A stretch of DNA of 33,948 nt from Oscillospiraceae bacterium (lineage in GTDB: Bacteria; Bacillota; Clostridia; Oscillospirales; Oscillospiraceae). The notes beneath the pieces were generated by a model. The model searched no databases and had not been told where the DNA came from. It was given only the letters and a program-made list of their open reading frames with translations. A program made the translations under genes and the position numbers. The stretch covers positions 1 through 33,948 of the forward strand of contig JAFQCV010000012.1 in NCBI GenBank assembly GCA_017416325.1, given 5' to 3'. How positions within the stretch are numbered: position 1 is the stretch's first letter; each line of letters begins with the position of its first letter. Positions 1-8,610 of the stretch are shown piece after piece.

Positions 1-678
1 ATCACCCCAGTGATAGGTCTTTTCGGAGATGGGCGTGCCATCCTCGTCCAGGAACTTCACCGTGTAGTTGATATAGGTAGAAGTATAGGTCGCGGTGTAG
101 GTTGCGTCGCCTGCACAATCCACAACTTCCTGATCCCAACCGGCAAAGGTGTAGGTGTAAGTGTTGTCCGCTTCCTTGGTAGGATCGGCAGGTACCTCTA
201 CCTCATCACCCCAGTGGTAGGTCTTTTCGGAGATGGGCGTGCCATCCTCGTCCAGGAACTTCACCGTGTAGTTGATATAGGTAGAAGTATAGGTCGCGGT
301 GTAGGTTGCGTTACCTGCACAGTTCACCACTTCCTGATCCCAACCGGCAAAGGTGTAGGTGTAGGTGTTGTCCGCTTCCTTGGTAGGATCGGCAGGTACC
401 TCTACCTCATCACCCCAGTGATAGGTCTTTTCGGAGATGGGAGTGCCATCCTCGTCCAGGAACTTTACCGTGTAGTTGATGTAGGTGGAGGTATAGGTTG
501 CTTTGTAGGTGGCATCACCTGCACAGTTCACCACCTCCTGATCCCAGCCGGCGAAAGCATAAGTATTGGTGTTGTCCGCTTCCTTGGTAGGATCGGCAGG
601 TACCTCTACCTCATCACCCCAGTAGTAGGTATTGGTAGAAAGAACTGTGCCGTCCCAGTTTTCGAAAACTACAGTATA
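1..678 (-). repeat. 204-bp (68-residue) tandem coding repeat, about 3.3 units
   Basis: The bases reading ATCACCCCAG recur at 1, 205, 409 and 613, an exact 204-base period that stays in frame. Each unit encodes an InlB-B/Flg_new-type repeat with HWGDEVEVPADPTKEADNT and FAGWDQEVV. By eye the units at 1-204 and 205-408 differ at about 7 positions; the unit at 409-612 is more diverged, and the most N-terminal one (to about 678) most of all. That gradient suggests recent duplication or gene conversion toward the C-terminus. The array continues past the left edge, so the copy number is unknown. Confidence 0.95.
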
Positions 679-3600
679 CAAAATGGCAACTTCAAAGGAT
701 GTCGTTTTTTCATCATAGGAAACCACGACATTTTTGGTTCCATTCTCTGCACTGTTCATAACAATCTCATAATCCGTAATCTCGTCACTTGTTCCATTAT
801 TGTAATGGGCCATAACGACCATACCGGTCTTATCAAATTGTTCTTCCTCAAAATAGGACTGCTTGTCGGGCATCGTCGTTACCTCAATATGTGTCAACGA
901 CTTTGCTTCAATTTTTACGGTAAATGTTGTTGTTTTACCGCCGTAGGTCACCAGCAGTTCCTGTTCCCCTACCTCTGTATTGTCAAAGCCCGATACCATG
1001 CCATCCGTCATATCTATGGTGTAGACTGCACCATCATCGTAGGTCAGGGTAATTTTGCCGCCCGTTATATCCAAAGCGTCTTTCGCTTCCAAATAGGACT
1101 GCTTTTCGGGAACATCTGCTACAGCAATGCTTTCCACCGCTCTTACATGATCACAACCGTTACAAGTGGTGTCGTAAGCATCGTCGTAGGCGTGGTCACC
1201 CGTTGCAGCAATGGGAGTATTCTCGCTGCGCTTAGCATGGCAGCCGGTACACTCCTCATGTTGCACACCCGGCGCGCCACAAGTAGCTTCCTCATCCACG
1301 ACCCACTCATAATGGTGATCGCCTGTAGGCGCGATGGGTGTTTCTTCAATAACAGCCTGGCACAAAGTACAATAGGTTGCATGCACGCCTTCTGCGCCGC
1401 AGGTCGCTTCTTTCTGAACATATTCCACTGTATTGTGCAGAATTTCGATTTCAAAGGTAGCGATCTGGCCGCCGTAATTGACCACAACTGTAGCTGTACC
1501 TGCCGTATTGGAACTCAAGTATGCCGTATACTGTTCGGCAATACTCTGGGTGCTTTCGCTGCTTTGAAGGACAGCAGAACGCAGCTTGAACATCACCGGC
1601 GCCGCATTGGTATAATTAACCGTCAATTCCAAACCGTTCAGGTCAAGGGATTCACCCTCATAATAGGTGATCTTTTTGGGGGGCGCGGTGATTTGTATGT
1701 CACTAATGGTTTTTCCGCTAAAGCGCGCAGCAATTTGCAAGTCATCTGCCATCTCTGCAATATAATAGCGGTCTGTGCTGACTAATACGCCGTTGACATA
1801 CCAACCGTCAAACTCATCGCTATCATTAGGCGTAGCGATCAGGTCGATCTGCTCACCGTTATAATAACAGCCGTTAACACCCGATTGGGAAACCGTACCG
1901 TTACCCTGGATCACCAGGTCCAACGGAGACTTGGAAGATACCGCCAGTGTCAGAGGTTTGGACGCCGTTTCGCCTTTGGTAACATTGTGGCAGCTACGGA
2001 TGACCGCATACGGCATCTGCGCAACACCTTTGAGCACGTTTTCCGAGCCGGCAAAGGATTTTGCCTTGCTCCAATCCAGAGGCGCGTCGGGCTCTTCCAC
2101 GAAGAGAATTTCATAGCGATACTCGGAAGAGAGGTTGCTGACTATGTAATTCACGCCGTCAAATCTCACATTGATCAGCTTGCTCAATTCTTTTTGGGCG
2201 AAAATCTTAACGGTAGTAATTTCCCCCGCCAGATTCTCGTCCCCTGCCGCTTTCCGCACACGAATCACCGAAGGCACTTCGCCCACGGTAAAAGCAATGG
2301 GATTGCCGTCGCAGGTGTTCCACACACCGTCAGCAAAGCAATACTCGTATTCATCCGTAAAACTTTGTTCCGTAGTGAGTGTTTCGTAGTTAAGGGATAC
2401 CACAGGCGCTCTGGGGATATTGATCTGTGTGCTTTCTATGTTGAAAATCAAATCCCGGGGACGCACCACGCTATACTGCAAGTCATCTCCCCATTTGTCA
2501 TAGGAAGTATAGCCGGTGCCCTTGACGATATTGATGTAATACAGAACGATATCTTCATCAATGGGAAGGAAATACACGCCGTCAATGTAATCGCTCATAA
2601 ATTTCTTATACTGCGCTTCACCGGACAGACGCATTTCACAAAGCGCGCGCAGATACAACATGGAATTGAAGTCTGCGTTACTGCCCCGGGTTTTGATGCT
2701 GTCCAGATGCGCTACTAAGAAGGCTCCGCTCAGCGCGTTATAAATCTCGAAAGTGTCCTGCTGCTTGACGTAATCACCGAAACCGAAGATGGCATCCGCA
2801 ATATTAAACGCCGCAGAAATCACGCCAAAGGTGGTAGAGCCAATTGCAGTAGCAAATACTTTCTGCAGAATTTTCTCCGCGGCGATCACGCCGGCTTCTT
2901 CCAGTAAGTTGAGATACACATTGATATCTTCATAGAAGGTATCCAGGTCATTTTCTAACTGGGTAATCATCTTTTCCACTGTCTGGAATGCCAGCGTATT
3001 CGCGCCAAGGCCCACATCAGGCAAGCTGGAAAGCGGAGAGCCCAGGGGCAGCAAGTTCTTCAAAACCGCTTCTGCCATTTCGCCTTCCAGTTGTTCTTTG
3101 AGAACGTCGCGCAATGCATACAGCATGGTTTTGCTGATTTGGGAATCGCATTGTTTCTTGAGCACTGCGTAGTAATAGGCTTCCCGTTCCGTTTCCGCAA
3201 GGGCATTGAAGAATCCGCTTACAACATCCTTTGCGTCACCAAAGAGGTCGCCAAAGCAGGAAGCTTCCGCCGACGGGGACAGATAATCCACCACATCCAC
3301 GGTGATGCCCAATGCATAGCCTGCCATACGCTTGTTAAGCTCCGCCAAGAAAGCATCTCTGCCTTCGGTGCGGTACACGATCGCCAATTCACGTTTGTCT
3401 TTCAAGATATCCGCGCAGGCATCGGTGATATCCTTGACCGTGCTTTCGCTGTCTTGGAAGGTGCTTACCATGCCGTCTCTGATGGATTCCACCACACCCG
3501 TGATGGCTTCGGAATATTTCACCATCAGCAAGTCTTCCGACTGCTGCACCACGCTGCTGTCTGACAGAACGGTCAGGATGATCGCCTGTATCATCTCCCG

Positions 3601-6600
3601 TTCTTCTTCCTGCGTCAGGGTGCTTAAATCAAAGTTCAGGATCAGATTGGCGCTCTTATACAATTTCTCACATTGTTCGGCAAAATAACCGCCGGTTGCC
3701 GAACTGTAATAGAACTCATCGTCATCCAAAAGATGTCGATATCCTTGGACCGTTTCATTGTTTCCGCCGCTCAAAATCGCATCCAATTTCTCGCTGTAAT
3801 CGGTGAAGCTGTACCGCTGCTTTTCAAAGGAACCGACTTCGATGTTCTCCGCCAGTCCTTCAAACTCGGTAACCACAGCTTCTTGGAAGTATGCTACACC
3901 GTCATAATCAATGGCGTTGTAGGCAACATACTCATATACGATCTTTTGACCGGGCGCCAGCACGTCTACCTTCGCGATCACGTTGTTATTCGCGTCAAAG
4001 GTAAATGGGACATATTGCTTGGCGCCGTTTTCGTTGGCGACGTACACATTGAGCACATGAGACTGCACATAGAAATCGCCTTTGGGATTTTGATTCAGCA
4101 CTGATTCGGTAACATTCTTGATCTTATCCGTCAAGCCCGCGGCAGGCGCATAAATATCAATATCCCGATTGTTTTCCAGCTCTATGTTGAAGTACAGTGT
4201 CTCATTATAAATCTCGCTGGCGGTAAGCACCCGGAAAGTAACACCCTCCAGACCGTACACTTTGATCGGCGTTTTGGTTTCGAAGCGGGTGTTTACCGGC
4301 GCATTGAACAGGGACAGCGTGCCTGTAAAGTCAGCAGAAAGGTCGTATTCACCTGCTACATCACCCCGCAGGACCCAGGCAAGAGTCTTGGTCTGCTGTC
4401 CTTGGATACTTTCGATCTCCACAGTGGGGGAAGTCAGATAGCCACCGCTCACCGAATCCATCAGGAACATCCCATCCGGCACGTTTAATGTAACCACATT
4501 ATTCACCAAAGTGAATTCGGGTAATGCATTGTTAACGATATGCAGCTTTACATCAAAGAACTCTTTTAGGTAGGAAGCTTCAGCGGGAATATCGATAATG
4601 GCAATGATGTCGGTAGCATCTCCGCCACCACCGCCACCGTATCCGCTACCGTCACCGATATAGGATACACCGGCAATGTGGCGGGTCTCACCGTTATCAT
4701 TAACGTATTCATCAACCTCTTTGCCGTTGTAATCGTAGATTTTATAATCCAGAATCTGCGAATCGTTACGCACATAGCTGACGCTGATGGGCGGCGTTGA
4801 ACCGTAAAATACGCGAACCGTGGCAGAGTATACATTGCGGTTGGCCGAATCGTACACATCAATACCCGCCGCCACAATCTCATCAAAGGTCATACGGGTG
4901 ATTTCAAATTCACCGGTCACAAGCTCCTCTTTGACCGTGGTAAGGGTGACGGTTCTGGTGGCATTTTGCAGCACCACCACATCTTTTTTGACCGGGAGAT
5001 AACCGGTGGCATACATACCTACCACATGGGTACCTTGGGACAGCTTCATGGTGGCAATACCGCTGCCGTTGGTGTTGACAATCCGCTGATTGCCACTGCC
5101 CAGGTCAAAATATACCGGCACATACGGGACAGGATTGTTGTTTTCATCCAATACCGCCACATTCAAAACGCCCAGGGTATCCTGCTTATCTACCACCACT
5201 TGCACCTGTGCGGTGTCAGTAAGACCGCCGTTGTCGGTTACGGTCAGGGTGACAGTATAAGTGCCTTCTTTGGCGTACTTTTTCACCGGTTTTTTTTCGT
5301 CAGAGGTCGTGCCGTCGCCGAAATCCCAATGATAGCTCTGAATGGACAAATCATCACTGGACGCGGAAGCGTCAAAGAGCTCTTCAGAACCAGCCATCAT
5401 ATAGGAAGGCTTGGTAATGACAGCTGTGGGCGGTGTGTTTTGGTATATATACACATATTCCACCGCTACAGTCTGGGATGCCGCATTTTGCAGCACGTCC
5501 ACCGCTTCTACCTTGTAGGTAAAGGTGGCGCTTTCTTTTGCAGCAACAGTATCGGTAAAGGTGTAGCTGCCGCCGGCGCTAGGCCCACGGTAACCTAACA
5601 GTGTATAGGTCACCCCATCAGTAGAACGATACACTCTAAAGCCGGAAAGGTCCTTCGCGCCCTGGCTTTGCCAGGTCAGCGTGATTTTATTGTCCTGAAT
5701 CGCTGCAGACAAGTCGGTGACCCCGGGCGCGGTGCTGTCATATGTGAGTTTCGTCATCATATAGCCGGAGGAAAGTCCTGCCACATCCACTGCGCTCACA
5801 CGGATATGCATCACATCACCGTCAGTCAATCCTTCCACAGGCAAGGTCACCTGGGTATTGATATAGGAAGCGGCGATATTTTCGGTTTTGAGCAATACTT
5901 TGTATTCCAAATCCCGGCTGGTGCAATATTCCACCAGCAAACAGGAAAGGTGGTTGTTATCCACAGCAGAAACACTAATCGTATTCATATGCGGACCGAA
6001 CGTCTGATTGGAAGTGGTGCCAATGCTCGTAATCTCGGGTTTCTGAGTATCATCGCTCATAGCAGCCCAAACAACCGCAGAATAGTCGCTGATGTTGCCT
6101 GCCCTGTCAGATACGACCACTTTGTAGAAGTAGGTCACACCCGCTTCCACTGCGGTATCGTGATAGCTCAACGCGGTCAGCGAAGAACTTACCGGCGTAT
6201 ATCCGCCATCCAGGGTCAAAGAACGGTACACCGTATAGGTATCCAGATCGGACTCCTTGCCCATGGTCCAGAAAATGCTGATATAACCGTTCTGTCCGCT
6301 TGCCGTCACATTCTCAGGTGCGGCAGGCGCGGTCTTGTCCACAATATACTCTGAATAGGGAGCCGATGCATCGGTGTTGCTTCGATTTCCCGAAAAGTCC
6401 TCAGCAACAGCGCGCACATACAGGCTGCCTTCCGCATAACCCGTCAGGTCGATAGTCGAGGTATATTCCTGCTTGGAAGCAGCTGCGGTAAATTCCTTAC
6501 AGTCGATTTGTGTCCATTGAATTAAGTCGGTGGAAACCTCGATGTAAATGTACCGAATATCGCTGTCATCCCTGGCAGTTGCATAATAGGTAATGGCATG

Positions 6601-8574
6601 ATTATACCGGGCGGATGCGGGACCTTGCTCCGTGATGACCGGCGCAGCCGTATCTGCGGCGGTGGTTGCATAAAACGCATCAGAATAGGTACCCACATTT
6701 CCTCTCTTGTCTACGCATGCTACCCGGTAACAATAGGTGGTGCCGGGTGTCAAACCGGTAACGGTGTAGCCCAGCGTGGTGATATTGGTCGCCACATCAC
6801 GCCAACCGTCCTCTGTCTGCTGCTGCAAAATAAAATATTGAGCATCGGCAGCCGTTACATCATTCCAGGAAAGGGTCAGTTTGGAGGAAAGCGACACCGC
6901 CGACAAACCGGTCACCTTATCGGGGCCTACATTGTCTACCACGTATTGCGCTATTTTCGGTGCGCTGGCATTGCCTTCGGCATCATACACAGTCAAACGA
7001 ATATACATCACGGTAACATCTGTGTCAAAATCCACTGTAAACCGGATAGACAATCCGCTATCGTAGGTTGTACCGATTTCTTTCCAGCTATCTCCGTCCA
7101 GAGAATATTCGTAGTAACCCCTGTGAACGCCCACATTATCCTCTGCTACCGCAGTAAATGTGGTAGCGCCTGCCAAAATAGCATTTTCAGCAGGAGACAT
7201 CTTCAGCACCACGGGAGCTGTAACATCCACAAGCGCAGTGGCGCCTGCGATGACAGACGGCTCACTCTCGGCGCCGTAGGCACCCACACCTGTCACATAA
7301 TAGGTGTAGGCTACGCCTTTTTTTACCGTGACATCCTCGAAGGATACCGTATCTCTGCCAACAATGGTCTTAATCAGCGTATACTGCGCCTCGCCCTCTG
7401 CCGCGCGATAAATGCGGTAGGTGTTGGTAGCAACCTCGCTGGAGCGTCCCCAGGAAAGCAATATCTTGCCGTAATCCGAAATGGCGCTGACATTGACGAT
7501 GGGTTCGGGAATCACTTCATAGGTCACCGTAAAGGTGAGGGTGACTGTACCTACAAAACGGTTAATACCTTCTACCGTAACCGTACCAACACCCACACCA
7601 TCGTTTGCGCTGTAAGTAACCTTCAATTCGGTGGCGGCATCCAGCCGCTCACCTTGATAGGAAATATACACCTGCGGCTCCAAGGGTTTACCTTCATAAA
7701 AAGCCTCTGTATATTCCAGGGAAATATCTGCCTGGTCTATGGGGGTGCGTTCTAATGGATCTACAAAGTTATCGCTATAGGAATGTCCACATATCTCACA
7801 GGTGTAGATGGTATACCCGTGCTCCAGATAAGTAGGGGCTATCACCTTGCCGGCATAGCGGTGGGGGCAATTCACACTGACCTTACAGCGATCGGTATAG
7901 CCGCCGTCATTGGTGGTGACGATGATCTCGGTGGTGCCGTAGCCCACACCCGTTACCACGCCGTTTTGGTCCACCGTTGCAACGGAATTATCCGCAGAGT
8001 GCCAAACAACACTTTTATCCGCCGCCTCGTTGGGGGTTACATTAGCAACCAATTGCTCCATAGCCCCTACATCCAAGGTAATGTCGGAATTGAAGATGTC
8101 AACCCCCTTCACCTTAATGGGTGTCACCGTGACGGTGGCATTGACCGTCACGGGGTAGACATACTCCAAATCCGTATTGGCAGCAGAAAGCAGATGAATA
8201 CCGATCTCATAGGTGCCGTAGGGAGTATCCTCAGCCACATCAAACACCAATGTGGCTAAGGTGCCGTCCGCTTCATAATTGGTATTTCCATCCCATACGG
8301 TGGTTTTCTCATGCATCATCGTAAGGGGCCAAGCTTTGTTTTTGACCTCTTTTAAGGTGAAATAGTCTTCGTTATACGTGTAATATAGGTTCAGGACCGA
8401 AAAACCCGTATTGTTAGACAAATTGATATTCACTAATGCCTGCGTGCCGATCTCCGCCTCGGTATCCTCACCGGCTATGGTAAAATCGGGACTTTCAGCG
8501 AACACAACAGGCGGAAAGATATTAAAGATAAATATACACACCAGCAAAGCGGCAAGACATCGTTTTATCTTCAT
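1..8574 (-). CDS. Giant secreted multidomain surface protein with N-terminal cohesin-like module (3-prime end outside window)
   Basis: The frame is open from the ATG at 8574 to base 1 (2858 codons, no stop), so the gene is partial. The start is set by AAGGAG about 8 bases upstream and a signal peptide (residues 1-26, ending VFA). Order seen: cohesin-like beta domain (27-155, homologous to the one in the upstream gene), Big_2-type Ig domain (155-232), Cys-x-x-Cys segment (233-272), at least four FN3 domains alternating with Ig-like domains (355-1045), PKD domain with WDFGDGT (1048-1128), carboxypeptidase-regulatory-like domain (1131-1218), Gly-rich linker (about 1311-1325), a long unrecognised helical region (about 1638-2028), an InlB/bacterial-repeat domain (2215-2288), Ig-like domains, more Cys-x-x-Cys repeats (2379-2482), and tandem Flg_new/InlB-B-type repeats to the edge. 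No catalytic domain is recognised. Role inferred: cell-surface adhesion or scaffolding. It lies 36 bases behind the upstream gene, probably cotranscribed. The C-terminal anchor is not visible. Confidence 0.9.
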   Translation of the reverse strand, partial: MKIKRCLAALLVCIFIFNIFPPVVFAESPDFTIAGEDTEAEIGTQALVNINLSNNTGFSVLNLYYTYNEDYFTLKEVKNKAWPLTMMHEKTTVWDGNTNYEADGTLATLVFDVAEDTPYGTYEIGIHLLSAANTDLEYVYPVTVNATVTVTPIKVKGVDIFNSDITLDVGAMEQLVANVTPNEAADKSVVWHSADNSVATVDQNGVVTGVGYGTTEIIVTTNDGGYTDRCKVSVNCPHRYAGKVIAPTYLEHGYTIYTCEICGHSYSDNFVDPLERTPIDQADISLEYTEAFYEGKPLEPQVYISYQGERLDAATELKVTYSANDGVGVGTVTVEGINRFVGTVTLTFTVTYEVIPEPIVNVSAISDYGKILLSWGRSSEVATNTYRIYRAAEGEAQYTLIKTIVGRDTVSFEDVTVKKGVAYTYYVTGVGAYGAESEPSVIAGATALVDVTAPVVLKMSPAENAILAGATTFTAVAEDNVGVHRGYYEYSLDGDSWKEIGTTYDSGLSIRFTVDFDTDVTVMYIRLTVYDAEGNASAPKIAQYVVDNVGPDKVTGLSAVSLSSKLTLSWNDVTAADAQYFILQQQTEDGWRDVATNITTLGYTVTGLTPGTTYCYRVACVDKRGNVGTYSDAFYATTAADTAAPVITEQGPASARYNHAITYYATARDDSDIRYIYIEVSTDLIQWTQIDCKEFTAAASKQEYTSTIDLTGYAEGSLYVRAVAEDFSGNRSNTDASAPYSEYIVDKTAPAAPENVTASGQNGYISIFWTMGKESDLDTYTVYRSLTLDGGYTPVSSSLTALSYHDTAVEAGVTYFYKVVVSDRAGNISDYSAVVWAAMSDDTQKPEITSIGTTSNQTFGPHMNTISVSAVDNNHLSCLLVEYCTSRDLEYKVLLKTENIAASYINTQVTLPVEGLTDGDVMHIRVSAVDVAGLSSGYMMTKLTYDSTAPGVTDLSAAIQDNKITLTWQSQGAKDLSGFRVYRSTDGVTYTLLGYRGPSAGGSYTFTDTVAAKESATFTYKVEAVDVLQNAASQTVAVEYVYIYQNTPPTAVITKPSYMMAGSEELFDASASSDDLSIQSYHWDFGDGTTSDEKKPVKKYAKEGTYTVTLTVTDNGGLTDTAQVQVVVDKQDTLGVLNVAVLDENNNPVPYVPVYFDLGSGNQRIVNTNGSGIATMKLSQGTHVVGMYATGYLPVKKDVVVLQNATRTVTLTTVKEELVTGEFEITRMTFDEIVAAGIDVYDSANRNVYSATVRVFYGSTPPISVSYVRNDSQILDYKIYDYNGKEVDEYVNDNGETRHIAGVSYIGDGSGYGGGGGGDATDIIAIIDIPAEASYLKEFFDVKLHIVNNALPEFTLVNNVVTLNVPDGMFLMDSVSGGYLTSPTVEIESIQGQQTKTLAWVLRGDVAGEYDLSADFTGTLSLFNAPVNTRFETKTPIKVYGLEGVTFRVLTASEIYNETLYFNIELENNRDIDIYAPAAGLTDKIKNVTESVLNQNPKGDFYVQSHVLNVYVANENGAKQYVPFTFDANNNVIAKVDVLAPGQKIVYEYVAYNAIDYDGVAYFQEAVVTEFEGLAENIEVGSFEKQRYSFTDYSEKLDAILSGGNNETVQGYRHLLDDDEFYYSSATGGYFAEQCEKLYKSANLILNFDLSTLTQEEEREMIQAIILTVLSDSSVVQQSEDLLMVKYSEAITGVVESIRDGMVSTFQDSESTVKDITDACADILKDKRELAIVYRTEGRDAFLAELNKRMAGYALGITVDVVDYLSPSAEASCFGDLFGDAKDVVSGFFNALAETEREAYYYAVLKKQCDSQISKTMLYALRDVLKEQLEGEMAEAVLKNLLPLGSPLSSLPDVGLGANTLAFQTVEKMITQLENDLDTFYEDINVYLNLLEEAGVIAAEKILQKVFATAIGSTTFGVISAAFNIADAIFGFGDYVKQQDTFEIYNALSGAFLVAHLDSIKTRGSNADFNSMLYLRALCEMRLSGEAQYKKFMSDYIDGVYFLPIDEDIVLYYINIVKGTGYTSYDKWGDDLQYSVVRPRDLIFNIESTQINIPRAPVVSLNYETLTTEQSFTDEYEYCFADGVWNTCDGNPIAFTVGEVPSVIRVRKAAGDENLAGEITTVKIFAQKELSKLINVRFDGVNYIVSNLSSEYRYEILFVEEPDAPLDWSKAKSFAGSENVLKGVAQMPYAVIRSCHNVTKGETASKPLTLAVSSKSPLDLVIQGNGTVSQSGVNGCYYNGEQIDLIATPNDSDEFDGWYVNGVLVSTDRYYIAEMADDLQIAARFSGKTISDIQITAPPKKITYYEGESLDLNGLELTVNYTNAAPVMFKLRSAVLQSSESTQSIAEQYTAYLSSNTAGTATVVVNYGGQIATFEIEILHNTVEYVQKEATCGAEGVHATYCTLCQAVIEETPIAPTGDHHYEWVVDEEATCGAPGVQHEECTGCHAKRSENTPIAATGDHAYDDAYDTTCNGCDHVRAVESIAVADVPEKQSYLEAKDALDITGGKITLTYDDGAVYTIDMTDGMVSGFDNTEVGEQELLVTYGGKTTTFTVKIEAKSLTHIEVTTMPDKQSYFEEEQFDKTGMVVMAHYNNGTSDEITDYEIVMNSAENGTKNVVVSYDEKTTSFEVAILYTVVFENWDGTVLSTNTYYWGDEVEVPADPTKEADNTNTYAFAGWDQEVVNCAGDATYKATYTSTYINYTVKFLDEDGTPISEKTYHWGDEVEVPADPTKEADNTYTYTFAGWDQEVVNCAGNATYTATYTSTYINYTVKFLDEDGTPISEKTYHWGDEVEVPADPTKEADNTYTYTFAGWDQEVVDCAGDATYTATYTSTYINYTVKFLDEDGTPISEKTYHWGD

Positions 8575-8610
8575 ACACTTTCTCCTTTCCTTCCCTTTTG
8601 TTTCAGAGAA

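Noticed and set aside
1..678. Possible CRISPR or non-coding satellite array
   Set aside because: The 204-base period is in frame, there are no short repeat/unique spacer units, and each unit encodes a known surface-protein repeat.
10..8259. Series of plus-strand open frames, including one of 591 codons with internal repeats
   Set aside because: They are shadows of the minus-strand giant surface gene, which is continuously open from 8574 to base 1 with a ribosome site, signal peptide and recognisable domains. The plus-strand products are low-complexity, with no such support. The apparent repeats are the 204-bp coding repeats read on the wrong strand.
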